A stretch of DNA of 64,000 bases from Sediminibacterium sp. (GCF_019264485.1 NZ_JAHVAA010000012.1:1-64000); one strand, 5' to 3'; numbered from the stretch's first letter, positions 35,234-45,068 are shown. The notes: a model not told the origin generated them from the letters alone. A program made the numbers and translations.

Positions 35234-36865
35234 TTATACCTGAAAAACACCGGTTTTAAATGTGTCTGTTTCTGGCTGGTGATTGGCAGCATGAATACCT
35301 TCTGAGATAACCTGCCTGGTCTCAGCAGGATCAATGATGCTGTCTACCCAAAGCCTGGCAGCTGCATAATAAGGGGTAGTCTGTTTTTCATAACGGCCTT
35401 TAATTTCATTGAACAATTCCTGCTCCAGTACCTTGTCTACTTCTTTTCCCTGAGCCTTCATACTGGCTACCTGAATCTGTGCCAGTGTTTTTGCAGCCTG
35501 TTCGCCACCCATTACGGCAATTTTTGCAGAAGGCCATGCATATATAAAACGTGGGTCATAAGCTTTGCCACACATGGCATAATTACCTGCGCCATAACTG
35601 TTACCTACAATGATGGTAATTTTTGGTACAACAGAGTTAGCCACTGCATTTACCAGTTTGGCACCGTCTTTTATAATGCCACTGTGTTCGCTTCTGCTGC
35701 CCACCATAAAACCTGTTACATCCTGTAAAAATACCAGCGGTATTTTTTTCTGGTTACAGTTCATGATAAAACGGGCTGCTTTATCGGCACTGTCATTATA
35801 AATCACACCACCAATCTGCATTTCACCTTTTTTATTTTTACAGATAAGGCGCTGATTGGCCACAATACCTACAGCCCATCCATCAATACGGGCATAACCA
35901 CAGAGTATGGTTTTACCATAGTCTTGTTTAAACTGTTCAAATTCGCTGTTATCTACAATTCGTTCAATGATCTCCAGCATATCGTAAGGCTTGAGGTTGC
36001 CTTCGGGAATGATACCGTATAATTCTTCGGGATTTTTTTTAGGAGGCAGTGAAGCAATCCTGTCAAAACCGGCTTTGGCTTGTGTGCCCAGTTTCGACAT
36101 GAGTTTTTTAATATGATCAAGACAGGCTTCTTCTGTTTTAAATTTATAATCTGCAATACCACTGATCTCAGTATGTGTTACAGCACCACCTAATGTTTCG
36201 TTATCAATATCTTCACCAATAGCGGCTTTTACCAAATAGGCTCCCGCAAGGAAGATACTTCCGTTTCCTTCCACCATCAGGGTTTCATCGCTCATGATGG
36301 GTAAGTAAGCACCACCTGCCACACAGGCTCCCATTACCGCAGCAATCTGTGTGATACCCATGGCACTCATCCTCGCATTATTACGGAAGATGCGCCCGAA
36401 ATGTTCTTTGTCGGGGAAAATCTCATCCTGCATCGGAAGAAAAACACCCGCACTGTCAACCAGATAAATAACAGGCAGTTTGTTCTCCATTGCAATCTCC
36501 TGCATGCGTAGGTTTTTCTTTCCAGTGATAGGAAACCAGGCACCTGCTTTTACAGTCTGATCATTCGCCACAATTACAGCCTGTCTGCCACTGATATATC
36601 CAATACCGGCCACAGTACCTCCTGCCGGACAGCCACCTTCAGCCTCATACATTTCAAAACCGGCAAAAGCACCAATTTCAATAAAGGGATGTTCCCGGTC
36701 GCATAAATAGGCAATGCGTTCACGGGCAGTGAGTTTCTTTCTTTCTTTCTGTTTTTCTATTGCTTTTTTACCCCCACCGAGTTTTATCTTATCCATATGT
36801 TGCTGTACCCGGGTAAGGCCAAGTTTCATCCAATCTTCATTGCGGTTAAATGCCATATCTGTCAT
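35234..36865 (-). CDS. Acyl-CoA carboxylase beta subunit (carboxyltransferase; methylcrotonyl/propionyl-CoA type)
   Basis: 543 residues with the tandem crotonase-like carboxyltransferase halves: KLTARERIAYLCD, GGCPAGGTVAGIGY, VDSAGVFLPMQDEIFPD, ACVAGGAYLPIMSDE, GSIFLAGAYLVKAAIGED, LGGAVTHTEISG and QDVTGFMVG...GNSYGAGNYAMCG. The FLAG-LVKAA segment and the DSAGVFLP/QDEIFPD motifs favour the methylcrotonyl-CoA (leucine breakdown) type. The biotin-carrying alpha subunit is not in the window. Single gene, flanked upstream by an inverted repeat. Confidence 0.9.
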   Translation of the reverse strand: MTDMAFNRNEDWMKLGLTRVQQHMDKIKLGGGKKAIEKQKERKKLTARERIAYLCDREHPFIEIGAFAGFEMYEAEGGCPAGGTVAGIGYISGRQAVIVANDQTVKAGAWFPITGKKNLRMQEIAMENKLPVIYLVDSAGVFLPMQDEIFPDKEHFGRIFRNNARMSAMGITQIAAVMGACVAGGAYLPIMSDETLMVEGNGSIFLAGAYLVKAAIGEDIDNETLGGAVTHTEISGIADYKFKTEEACLDHIKKLMSKLGTQAKAGFDRIASLPPKKNPEELYGIIPEGNLKPYDMLEIIERIVDNSEFEQFKQDYGKTILCGYARIDGWAVGIVANQRLICKNKKGEMQIGGVIYNDSADKAARFIMNCNQKKIPLVFLQDVTGFMVGSRSEHSGIIKDGAKLVNAVANSVVPKITIIVGNSYGAGNYAMCGKAYDPRFIYAWPSAKIAVMGGEQAAKTLAQIQVASMKAQGKEVDKVLEQELFNEIKGRYEKQTTPYYAAARLWVDSIIDPAETRQVISEGIHAANHQPETDTFKTGVFQV

Positions 36866-36917
36866 GCGAACGTTTGTTAGTTTTGTAAAGATAAGATGCA
36901 GAGGGGAATAAGAAATA

Positions 36918-36999
36918 AGAAATAAGAAATAAGGAACAGAGGAATATGAAAGTAAGTTATTGCTTTCTGTACTTTCTCTGTTCCTTATTTCTTATTTCT
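36918..36999. repeat. AAGAAATAAGG inverted word-repeat with 24-bp perfect arms
   Basis: Arm AGAAATAAGAAATAAGGAAC and on (36918-36941) is exactly inverted at 36976-36999, with a 34-bp spacer. Lies between the divergent carboxylase and GMC genes. Confidence 0.95.
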
Positions 37000-37135
37000 C
37001 TGTTTTCATATCATCATATCATTACCAAAAATGAATTAACTGATAATTTACTTTATTTTTAAAGCGATGCTACTGCATTATACGAATTAACCGGGTAGCT
37101 GCATTCCATAAAACTAACTGTAAAGCGCTTTTATC

Positions 37136-38740
37136 ATGTCGTTCGACTACATCATTATCGGTGCCGGCTCTGCAGGTTGTGTACTGGCCAATCGCTTATC
37201 GGAGGACCGCAATTGTAAAGTGCTTTTACTGGAAGCAGGTGACCGTGATAAGAAAATGGAAATACATATACCTGGTGGTTATGGTAAACTCCATCGTTCT
37301 GAAGTTGACTGGGCCTTCTGGAGCACCCCACAAAAATCGATTGATAACCGAAAACTTTTTATTCCCCGCGGCAAAACATTAGGAGGCAGTAGTTCTACCA
37401 ATGCCATGGCTTATGTACGAGGAAACAAAGCTGATTACGACGAATGGGCTGCATTGGGTAATAAGGGATGGTCATTTGAAGAAGTATTACCTTATTTCAA
37501 AAAATCGGAACACAACGAGCAGTTTGGCGGCGAATACCATGGCTGGGATGGCGAAATGAATGTTACACAATCTTATCAACCACATCCTTTAGCGGAAGTA
37601 TTTATTCAGGCCTGCGGAGAAGCAGGTATACCCCGTAATGATGATTATAACGGAGCGGAACAATTGGGTGCTTCCTTATTACAATTCACCATTAAACAAA
37701 ACCAGCGCCATAGTGCCGCCACCGCTTTTCTCAAACCGGCCATGAAACGTTCTAACCTCACTGTTCGTACAAACAGCCAGGTAAAATCTGTTTTAGTTGA
37801 AAACGGTAAAGCAGTAGGCGTAGAAGTAATGGTAGGCAATACAGGATCGGAACGGATCAATTGTAACAAAGAAGTAATCTTATCGGCAGGAGCCATTCAA
37901 TCTCCTCATATTTTAATGTTATCAGGTATTGGCGATCCGGTTGAACTGGGTAAAGCCGGTGTAAATATTATCCATCCTTTACAGGGTGTGGGTAAGAACC
38001 TGCAAGACCATGTGTGGTCTGGTGTAGGGGCGCATACCATCATTCCAACAGCCAATGATTTATTGTCGCCATGGAATATGGGTATGGCAATATTGCAACA
38101 CCTGCTGATGAAAAAAGGCCCTTTATCGAATAGTCCGATAGAAGCCAATGCTTTTATAGCGCTGGAAGAACAATCATCCCGTCCCGATATACAGTTTCAT
38201 TTTGCACCGGTAGGTATTGCTGATGACTATAGTACGGATATTTATAACCTGAAAACTTTTCCGAAACAAAGTGGTATCGGTATTATGGCCATTTTATTAA
38301 AACCCAAAAGCAGGGGAGTCATCAGTTTGAAAACGGCTAATCCGAAAGATCATCCTGTCATCAATCCTAATGTTTTATCAGAAGCAACAGATCGTACTAC
38401 GCTGTTGGCAGGTGTTCGAAAAGCAGTTGAACTCATGCGTACATCTGCGCTGGATGCCTATTTTGTAGATGGAATTCAGTTACCCAAACAACCTGATGAC
38501 GAAGCCTCACTTCAGCAACATATCAATCGCAGTCTCGAAACACTCTATCATCCTGTTGGTACCTGTAAAATGGGGAACGACAGTTTAGCTGTGGTAGACG
38601 ATCAGCTTAGGGTACATGGAATCAAAGCATTAAGGGTCGTTGATGCTTCTGTTATGCCCGTGATTGTTTCAGGTAATACCAATGCCGCCAGCATTATGAT
38701 CGCTGAAAAAGCTGCAGACCTCATAAAATCATCCAACTAA
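37136..38740 (+). CDS. GMC family FAD-dependent oxidoreductase (choline dehydrogenase-like)
   Basis: 534 residues. N-terminal FAD motif YIIIGAGSAGCVLANRLSED, GMC signature 1 RGKTLGGSSSTNAMAYVRG, signature 2 GAIQSPHILMLSGIGD, and the C-terminal catalytic pair in LYHPVGTCKMG and VSGNTNAASIMIAEKAAD. It oxidises an alcohol (choline, sugar or aliphatic); the substrate is unknown. No betaine aldehyde dehydrogenase is adjacent, so BetA is not assumed. Confidence 0.92.
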   Translation: MSFDYIIIGAGSAGCVLANRLSEDRNCKVLLLEAGDRDKKMEIHIPGGYGKLHRSEVDWAFWSTPQKSIDNRKLFIPRGKTLGGSSSTNAMAYVRGNKADYDEWAALGNKGWSFEEVLPYFKKSEHNEQFGGEYHGWDGEMNVTQSYQPHPLAEVFIQACGEAGIPRNDDYNGAEQLGASLLQFTIKQNQRHSAATAFLKPAMKRSNLTVRTNSQVKSVLVENGKAVGVEVMVGNTGSERINCNKEVILSAGAIQSPHILMLSGIGDPVELGKAGVNIIHPLQGVGKNLQDHVWSGVGAHTIIPTANDLLSPWNMGMAILQHLLMKKGPLSNSPIEANAFIALEEQSSRPDIQFHFAPVGIADDYSTDIYNLKTFPKQSGIGIMAILLKPKSRGVISLKTANPKDHPVINPNVLSEATDRTTLLAGVRKAVELMRTSALDAYFVDGIQLPKQPDDEASLQQHINRSLETLYHPVGTCKMGNDSLAVVDDQLRVHGIKALRVVDASVMPVIVSGNTNAASIMIAEKAADLIKSSN

Positions 38741-38742
38741 CT

Positions 38743-38750
38743 TAGTTTTG
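38743..38750 (+). promoter_or_regulatory. Possible -7 box of malQ
   Basis: TAGTTTTG matches TAnnTTTG 3 bp after the GMC stop; no clear TTG at the expected -33 spacing. Confidence 0.3.
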
Positions 38751-38802
38751 CCTGCCTGACACTGAACTATTGTGTTGTATTTACACATTAAATGACTACT
38801 TT

Positions 38803-41688
38803 GTGACTTCTAAAACTGCTCAAGTGGCTACCACTAAAAAAACGATTGCTCCATCTGAAGGGAAACCTATGTCTGTACCTGAGACGGGGTCAAAGAAAAA
38901 AACAAGTAGTAAAACTTCGCTGAAAAATAAAACTACATCAAAAACCGTATCCAAATCGTCGGTTACAAAGAATAAATCTGCGGTAAAGCATATTACATTT
39001 CAACTACGTTTTCATACAGAATACGGACAGGATCTGTTTATCGTTGGGAATCATCCATTACTCGGTAATGACCAGATTGAACAGGCTGTGCCTATGCAAT
39101 ATTTTAATGAAGAGTATTGGGTATTGACAGTTCCTTTTGAGATTGAGGATTGTACAGGACCGGTTACTTATCATTATGTATTAAAATACGCTGATGGAAC
39201 CATACAACAGGATTGGGGCAATGATAAAACTTTCGATCCGCTTGCTGTAAAAGCAACAGAACTCCATATTATCGACACCTGGAACTATGCCGGGTATTTT
39301 GAAAATGCGTTTTACACCGAGCCATTTAAAAAAGTGTTGTTGAAAAACAATCTTACGCTCGTAAAAACAAATAAACCTAAAACCGTTACACATATCATCA
39401 GCGTAAAAGCACCTCTTTTACAGAAAGGTGAAACGGTTTGTGTATTGGGTAGTAGTAATGCATTTGGTTTCTGGGACAGTAGCGAGCCTTTGTTATTATC
39501 GAAAAAGGAGGGATCAGATTTTTATACACTTGAATTAAATCTCAGCAAAGAAAATTTTCCGATTGCTTATAAATACGGTGTGTACGATACTATTCAAGAG
39601 CGTTTTGTAAGGTATGAAGAAGGAAATAACCGTATACTGCATGAAGCTGTTGTAAAAGATAAGCAAACGATTGTTCATGATGGGTTTATGGTTTTACCCA
39701 ATACAGGATGGAAGGGAGCAGGTGTGGCCATTCCGGTTTTCAGTATCAGAACAGCACACGGTTTGGGGATAGGAGAGTTTACTGATCTGAAAAGAATGGT
39801 TGACTGGACAGTAAAAGCTGGATTGAAAATGATACAGTTGTTGCCCATCAATGATACAACGGCAACGCATAGCTGGACAGATTCTTATCCTTATGCGGCT
39901 ATCTCAGCATTTGCATTACATCCTGTTTACCTGAATCTCGATTTGCTGGTTACAGGAGATGCTAAACTGCAGAAACAGATTAATGTAGAAAAGGCAAAAC
40001 TGAATGCCTTACCGGAGATAGATTATGAAGCAGTGATCAGGTTTAAAACAAAACTGATTGAGAAAGTCTATAGCGCGAAAGGGAAGGAAGTATTGTCAAC
40101 CCAAAGTTTCAATGACTATTTTGAGCAGAATAAACACTGGTTACAGTCATATGCTGCATTCTGTTATTTGCGTGATCAGTATGGTACGGTTGACTTTAAT
40201 CAATGGCCTGCTTACAGACATTATAACCAGAAAGAGGTTGATGCACTCACCGCAAAAGAGGCACCGGCATACCCTGAAATAGCTTTACATTATTTTATAC
40301 AGTACCAGTTACATGTTCAGTTAAAAGAAGCCACTGCTTATGCGCATGCCAATGGGATTATTGTAAAAGGTGATATTGCTATTGGTGTATACCGTCATGG
40401 TGCGGATGCATGGCAACATCCTGAATTGTATCATATGGATGCACAGGCAGGTGCACCACCAGACGATTTTGCGGTATCCGGACAAAACTGGGGTTTCCCT
40501 ACTTATAACTGGAAACAGATGCAGGCCGATGGTTTTGCGTGGTGGAAGCAAAGGTTTGAGCAGATGAGCTATTATTTTGATGCTTTTCGTATTGACCATA
40601 TCCTCGGTTTCTTCCGTATCTGGAGCATACCCATGGATGCAGTAGAAGGCATTCTCGGACGTTTTGTACCTGCTATTCCCGTTCACATCAATGAATTCCA
40701 GCAAAGGGGCATTTCATTCGATCATCATCGTTTTACCCAACCCTTTATCAATGAAAATGTATTGTGGGAATTGTTTGGCTACGACAATGAACTGGTAAAA
40801 AAAGAATTTCTTGATTATGACGGCTTCGGTAATTATACATTGAAACCTGCTTTTGCCTCACAAAAACAGGTAGAAGCTTATTTCAACACATTAGAGCAGG
40901 ACGACCAGCATGAAAAAGTAAAGAAGGGGTTGTATGATCTCATCAGTAACGTTATACTTTTTGTTGCAGCAGAAGATGACAATGAACATTTTCATTTCCG
41001 TATTGGCATCGAGAATATATCTTCTTTCCGTTATCTCGATACACATCTGCAAAGTTTGCTGAAAGACCTGTATATAGATTATTTCTATCGCCGCCAGGAT
41101 GACTTCTGGATGGAAGAAGCCATGCAGAAATTGCCTGCACTCAAGCGTGTAACGAATATGCTTATCTGTGGTGAAGACCTGGGTATGGTTCCGGACTGTG
41201 TGCCGGATGTAATGAAACAATTAGGATTGTTAAGTCTTGAAATACAAAGGATGCCAAAGGATCCGAAGAAAGATTTCTTTCATCCTAAGGATGCGCCTTA
41301 TTTAAGTGTGGTAACACCTTCTACGCACGATATGAGTACCATACGAGGTTGGTGGGAAGAGGACAGAACCCGTATCCAGCAGTTTTATAACCATGAACTG
41401 GGTCAGTGGGGAGAAGCACCAGCTTATTGTGAAGCATGGATTAACCAGGCCATTGTATTACAACACCTGTATTCACCTGCTATGTGGTCTGTGTTTCAGT
41501 TACAGGATTTATTAGGTATGGATGCCTCCTTACGAAGAGAAGACCCCAATACTGAACGAATCAATATTCCAGCCAATCCCAAACATTACTGGCGTTACCG
41601 TATGCACCTGAGTATGGAGGAATTATTAAAAGAGGAAATGTTTACGAAAGAGTTAAAAGGATATATTGAAGCCAGTGGAAGAGGTTGA
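38803..41688 (+). CDS. malQ: 4-alpha-glucanotransferase with two N-terminal CBM20 starch-binding domains
   Basis: 961 residues if started at GTG 38803; the first ATG (38869) would lose 22 residues of the same Lys/Thr-rich composition, and a TTG start at 38770 is also possible. A Lys/Ser/Thr-rich leader (about 60 residues) is followed by two CBM20 domains (first about residues 65-165, second about 200-300: CVLGSSNAFGFWDSSEPLLL). A GH77 catalytic domain follows, with DAFRIDHILGFFRIW (nucleophile Asp), GEDLGMVPDC (acid/base Glu) and PSTHDMSTIRGWWEED. It is the plant DPE2-like architecture: transfers glucans from maltose or maltodextrin to glycogen-like acceptors in the cytosol. Confidence 0.92.
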   Translation: MTSKTAQVATTKKTIAPSEGKPMSVPETGSKKKTSSKTSLKNKTTSKTVSKSSVTKNKSAVKHITFQLRFHTEYGQDLFIVGNHPLLGNDQIEQAVPMQYFNEEYWVLTVPFEIEDCTGPVTYHYVLKYADGTIQQDWGNDKTFDPLAVKATELHIIDTWNYAGYFENAFYTEPFKKVLLKNNLTLVKTNKPKTVTHIISVKAPLLQKGETVCVLGSSNAFGFWDSSEPLLLSKKEGSDFYTLELNLSKENFPIAYKYGVYDTIQERFVRYEEGNNRILHEAVVKDKQTIVHDGFMVLPNTGWKGAGVAIPVFSIRTAHGLGIGEFTDLKRMVDWTVKAGLKMIQLLPINDTTATHSWTDSYPYAAISAFALHPVYLNLDLLVTGDAKLQKQINVEKAKLNALPEIDYEAVIRFKTKLIEKVYSAKGKEVLSTQSFNDYFEQNKHWLQSYAAFCYLRDQYGTVDFNQWPAYRHYNQKEVDALTAKEAPAYPEIALHYFIQYQLHVQLKEATAYAHANGIIVKGDIAIGVYRHGADAWQHPELYHMDAQAGAPPDDFAVSGQNWGFPTYNWKQMQADGFAWWKQRFEQMSYYFDAFRIDHILGFFRIWSIPMDAVEGILGRFVPAIPVHINEFQQRGISFDHHRFTQPFINENVLWELFGYDNELVKKEFLDYDGFGNYTLKPAFASQKQVEAYFNTLEQDDQHEKVKKGLYDLISNVILFVAAEDDNEHFHFRIGIENISSFRYLDTHLQSLLKDLYIDYFYRRQDDFWMEEAMQKLPALKRVTNMLICGEDLGMVPDCVPDVMKQLGLLSLEIQRMPKDPKKDFFHPKDAPYLSVVTPSTHDMSTIRGWWEEDRTRIQQFYNHELGQWGEAPAYCEAWINQAIVLQHLYSPAMWSVFQLQDLLGMDASLRREDPNTERINIPANPKHYWRYRMHLSMEELLKEEMFTKELKGYIEASGRG

Positions 41689-41694
41689 GAAATG

Positions 41695-41786
41695 AAAAAT
41701 AAGGAATAAGGAATTAGAAGGGATAGATGATTTAGAGGCTTAAGTAAAATATCAGCGATCTAAAAATCAGAGATCAGACATCTATC
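41695..41786. repeat. AATAAGGAAT and ATCAGAGATCAGACAT word repeats
   Basis: Short tracts of AATAAGGAATAAGGAATTAG (41699-41720) and of ATCAGCGATC...ATCAGAGATCAGACATC (41750-41782) in the gap between malQ and the epimerase gene. Confidence 0.65.
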
Positions 41787-41817
41787 TGTTATCTTTACGG
41801 CTCCAAAATCAATCCAT

Positions 41818-42831
41818 TTGAAACTGAGTTACCGGGCTATTAACCTGCCATTTCAATATCCTTTTACTATTTCTCATGGCAGAACCAAAACACATCAGCC
41901 ATCGCTCATCGTTGCATTAGAACTGGGGCCCTTTATGGGTTTTGGTGAAGCACCAGCCATCACGTATTATAATGTTACGGTGGAGGATATGATTGCAGAC
42001 CTGGAGAAGCATCGTAAGATGATAGAGAAGTTTGCACTGACTGAACCGGAACGTTACTGGCATTACCTCCACCATCTTATTCCGAATAACCCCTTTTTGG
42101 TTTGCGCACTTGATATGGCCTGTTGGGACCTGTTTGGAAAAATGAAAGGCCAACCTGTTTACCAGCTTTGGAATACCACTTGGGATAAAATACCTGTTAC
42201 CGATTATACCATTGGTATAGATACCATTGATATAATGATCAATAAAATGAAAGCCCATCCCTGGCCCATATATAAAATAAAACTGGGAACACCTCAGGAT
42301 ATTGCCATCATTGAAGCACTGCGTCAATATACCGATGCTACTTTCAGAATAGATGCCAATGCCGGATGGACCGTGGCTGAAGCATTAAGTAAAATTCCGC
42401 AACTGGCTACATTGGGCGTGGAATTTATTGAACAGCCGCTGGCAAAAGATGACTGGGAGGGAATGAAAATATTGTATGAAAAATCATCCCTGCCTTTGTA
42501 TGCAGATGAATCATGCGTATCGGAACAGGATGTAAAAAAATGTGCCGGTCATTTTCATGGCATCAATATCAAACTAACGAAATGTAGTGGTCTTACACCC
42601 GCTATCAGAATGATACAGGAGGCCAGAACACTGGGTTTGAAAGTGATGATGGGTAGTATGAATGAATCAACCATAGGTTCAGCAGCCATCGCACAATTCT
42701 TACCTCAACTCGATCATGTTGATATGGATGGGCCACTGTTATTAGCTGAAGATATTGCTACGGGTCTACAGTATGAACAAGGTCAAGTAACACTATCAGG
42801 CAAGCCAGGCTTAGGCATACAATTACGCTAG
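41818..42831 (+). CDS. Dipeptide epimerase (L-Ala-D/L-Glu epimerase-like, enolase superfamily)
   Basis: 337 residues starting at a TTG codon; the reading frame is closed by a stop 57 bp upstream with no ATG or GTG between, and the KLSYRAINLPFQYPF start matches the family. Enolase superfamily barrel: YKIKLGTPQD with the KxK bases, RIDANAGW, FIEQPLA and YADESC metal ligands, INIKLTKCSG. LDHVDMDGPLLLAED is typical of dipeptide epimerases. Epimerises L-Ala-D-Glu and similar peptides from murein turnover in the cytosol. Confidence 0.88.
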   Translation: MKLSYRAINLPFQYPFTISHGRTKTHQPSLIVALELGPFMGFGEAPAITYYNVTVEDMIADLEKHRKMIEKFALTEPERYWHYLHHLIPNNPFLVCALDMACWDLFGKMKGQPVYQLWNTTWDKIPVTDYTIGIDTIDIMINKMKAHPWPIYKIKLGTPQDIAIIEALRQYTDATFRIDANAGWTVAEALSKIPQLATLGVEFIEQPLAKDDWEGMKILYEKSSLPLYADESCVSEQDVKKCAGHFHGINIKLTKCSGLTPAIRMIQEARTLGLKVMMGSMNESTIGSAAIAQFLPQLDHVDMDGPLLLAEDIATGLQYEQGQVTLSGKPGLGIQLR

Positions 42832-42844
42832 TCGTATTTTGTAA

Positions 42845-42935
42845 ATGACTCCGCGTAACCTCCGTTGCCTCATTTCCCTGCGGTGAATATTCGCCCAGAA
42901 GAAAAGAGATTATTAACGGAAGACCTTTTACCTCT
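42845..42935. repeat. Degenerate CTCCGCG/CCTGCGGTGAA element
   Basis: A stretch (CTCCGCGTAACCTCCGTTGC, then CCCTGCGGTGAATAT) resembling one arm of the 15426-15517 inverted repeat, in the 269-bp gap before the secreted protein gene. No inverted partner is seen; probably a decayed copy. The rest of the gap has no gene I can support. Confidence 0.5.
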
Positions 42936-43100
42936 TTCCAAATTCACTTTTCTATAACAGTTCTTTCTTTTTCTGGCATTGCGTTTGGCTTATACAATGT
43001 ATAAAACCATGAACCATGAAATGAGCCATAACAAAGTCTGATATAATTCGGAATGTTTATTGGCGAATTCCATATGGCCAAAATCAATAAAAATAAACAT

Positions 43101-43544
43101 ATGAAAAAGAAAATTTTACCCATTGCAATTGTATTATCAGTCTTCCTGATCAACACTACAGATGCTCAGGTGAGGGTGAATCTCAACGTGAATATTGGTC
43201 AGCGACCAGCCTGGGGATTGCCCGGTAATTATGCAGGCGATTTTTATTATTTTCCTGAAATAGATGTGTATTACAATATTCCACAACGCAGGTTTGTATA
43301 CGCCGATCGTGGCCGTTGGATCTATGTAAGTGAATTACCCCGGGCCTATCGCGGATTTGATCTTTATCGCGGACAGAAAATTGTGATTAATGATCCAAAC
43401 CCATTTGTACGCCCACATTATTACCGAGAAAGATATGGGCGCCAGCATATGGCCTACAGACCACCCGTAGTAATAGTGGATAAAAGACGTGGTTATGACC
43501 GTGATGACGACCGCAGAGACCGTAGAGACCGGAGAAGGTGGTAA
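43101..43544 (+). CDS. Secreted protein of unknown function with Arg/Asp-rich tail
   Basis: 147 residues from the ATG at 43101 after the HMKKKIL signal region; signal peptide KKKILPIAIVLSVFLINTTDAQ. The mature part is Tyr/Arg-rich (DFYYFPEIDVYYNIP, RFVYADRGRWIYVSELPRAY) and ends in a highly charged tail (GYDRDDDRRDRRDRRRW). Similar secreted proteins exist in the family Chitinophagaceae, with no known function. It could bind polyanions or cell-wall material; that is speculative. Confidence 0.8.
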   Translation: MKKKILPIAIVLSVFLINTTDAQVRVNLNVNIGQRPAWGLPGNYAGDFYYFPEIDVYYNIPQRRFVYADRGRWIYVSELPRAYRGFDLYRGQKIVINDPNPFVRPHYYRERYGRQHMAYRPPVVIVDKRRGYDRDDDRRDRRDRRRW

Positions 43545-43546
43545 AC

Positions 43547-43636
43547 CGAAGAATATTGAATGTCGAATATCCAATGTCCAAATACCTGCTATTTGGGCGT
43601 TGGCTATTCCTTATTCCTCTGTTCAATATTTCTTTG
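43547..43636. repeat. ATTGAATGTC/CCAATGTCCAAATA inverted word-repeat
   Basis: Perfect core CCAAATA-cctgc-TATTTGG extended outward by imperfect pairing of GAATATTGAA with TTCAATATTTC. Begins 3 bp after the stop of the secreted protein gene. Confidence 0.75.
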
Positions 43637-43668
43637 TTTAGTTCTGATTAAGTACCGATTTTCGGGTT

Positions 43669-44259
43669 ATGACACCCGAGAGAAGAGAAAAACTATTGCG
43701 CGTATTACATAACCGCCAGTCCGATCTTGCCGTGGTAATGGAAAATGTACATGATCCGCATAATATTTCAGCAGTCATGCGTACCTGCGATGCTGTTGGC
43801 ATTCAGGATATTTATATCCTCAATACTAAAATACCGCGCCATGAGAAATTTGGTGTCAAAAGCAGCAGTAGTGCTGCTAAATGGTTAACGGTACACCAGT
43901 ATGAAGATGCTGAATCCTGTTTCCAGGCACTACGTAAAAATTACCGGAAGATTTTAACAACCCACCTTTCAGCGGATGCCGTAAGTTTATATGATATAGA
44001 TTTTACAGAAAGTATTGCATTGGTCTTTGGTAATGAACATGCAGGTGTAAGTGATGAAATAAGGGCTCTGGCAGATGGTAATTTTATTATTCCTCAGATG
44101 GGTATCATCCAAAGCCTCAATATTTCTGTAGCCTGCGCTGTAAGTATTTATGAAGCATATCGTCAGAAGAAAATAGCGGGCCATTATGAAAGTGAGTCTA
44201 TACTTACAGGTAGAAAGGAACAGTTATTAAGGGATTGGGGATTAAAAGAGATAGAATGA
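43669..44259 (+). CDS. trmH: TrmH family tRNA/rRNA 2'-O-ribose methyltransferase
   Basis: 196 residues, SPOUT fold with trefoil knot: VMENVHDPHNISAVMRTCDA (motif 1), ALVFGNEHAGVSDEI (motif 2) and IIPQMGIIQSLNISVACAVS (motif 3). The short form without an L30e-like N-terminal domain matches TrmH, which makes Gm18 in tRNA using S-adenosylmethionine. Confidence 0.92.
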   Translation: MTPERREKLLRVLHNRQSDLAVVMENVHDPHNISAVMRTCDAVGIQDIYILNTKIPRHEKFGVKSSSSAAKWLTVHQYEDAESCFQALRKNYRKILTTHLSADAVSLYDIDFTESIALVFGNEHAGVSDEIRALADGNFIIPQMGIIQSLNISVACAVSIYEAYRQKKIAGHYESESILTGRKEQLLRDWGLKEIE

Positions 44260-44340
44260 TTTTGAAGGAAATAAAGCCACAGATTCACAGATTATAAAAT
44301 TAAAATCTGTAGCTGCAAATCGTCACAAATATTAGGAAGC

Positions 44341-44829
44341 ATGAAAAAAATAGTCGCAGTTTTTATTTGTTTTATTGTATTCACACAACTACAGGCCCAA
44401 AATCAGCATATCCGAAAAGTGAAAATCAATGATCTGATGAAGATCATCGATACCAGTTCTGTTCCACTCGTCGTTAATTTTTGGGCGAGCTGGTGCGGAC
44501 CCTGTATCAAAGAAATACCATGGTTTGAAAAATCGGTAGCTGAGTTCAGCGAACAGAAAGTAAAACTCTTGCTCGTAAGCCTCGATTTTGCAGAAGACTA
44601 TCCAAAAGGTATAGCCGATTTTGCCAAAAAGAATAAATATACTTCTACTATTGTATGGCTCGATGAAACCAATGCCGATGTATTCTGTCCGAAAATAGAC
44701 CAGCAATGGGATGGTGCCATACCAGTTACCTTAATGGTAAATAAAAAGAAAGGCTACCGCAAATTCTTTGCACAGCAATTACCTGAGCAAAGATTGCTCC
44801 TCGAACTCAAAGCCTTAACCGCACAATAA
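44341..44829 (+). CDS. TlpA-like periplasmic thioredoxin
   Basis: 162 residues. Signal peptide KKIVAVFICFIVFTQLQAQ, then a thioredoxin fold with active site FWASWCGPCIKEIPWF and the cis-Pro loop IPVTLMVNKKK. Likely reductant of periplasmic protein thiols. The stop is 1 nt from the convergent small membrane protein gene. Confidence 0.9.
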   Translation: MKKIVAVFICFIVFTQLQAQNQHIRKVKINDLMKIIDTSSVPLVVNFWASWCGPCIKEIPWFEKSVAEFSEQKVKLLLVSLDFAEDYPKGIADFAKKNKYTSTIVWLDETNADVFCPKIDQQWDGAIPVTLMVNKKKGYRKFFAQQLPEQRLLLELKALTAQ

Positions 44830-44830
44830 T

Positions 44831-45019
44831 TTACTGGTATTCATTTTCTGCTTCTTCAACCTGTTGTTTGTCTAACTGATGGGTCAGGTAAATAGCGTAT
44901 ACCAATGCAATCAGGCTGCAGGTGGCTAAAATAATGCCGGTAACGCTGCCATAATTAATACCCTGTGCAATGGCATAAGCGATGAGTACCAGCATGATGA
45001 TGATAAAAATAGGTCTCAT
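44831..45019 (-). CDS. Small membrane protein (62 aa) of unknown function
   Basis: Two predicted membrane segments (PIFIIIMLVLIAYAIAQG and IILATCSLIALVYAIYL) and a charged, Glu-rich tail (HQLDKQQVEEAENEYQ). Ends 1 nt from the converging TlpA stop. No family is recognised. Confidence 0.7.
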   Translation of the reverse strand: MRPIFIIIMLVLIAYAIAQGINYGSVTGIILATCSLIALVYAIYLTHQLDKQQVEEAENEYQ

Positions 45020-45068
45020 GTGACAGTAGTTTGGTTATTAAAAAGATGCCCGTCTGAATAATTTCCAT

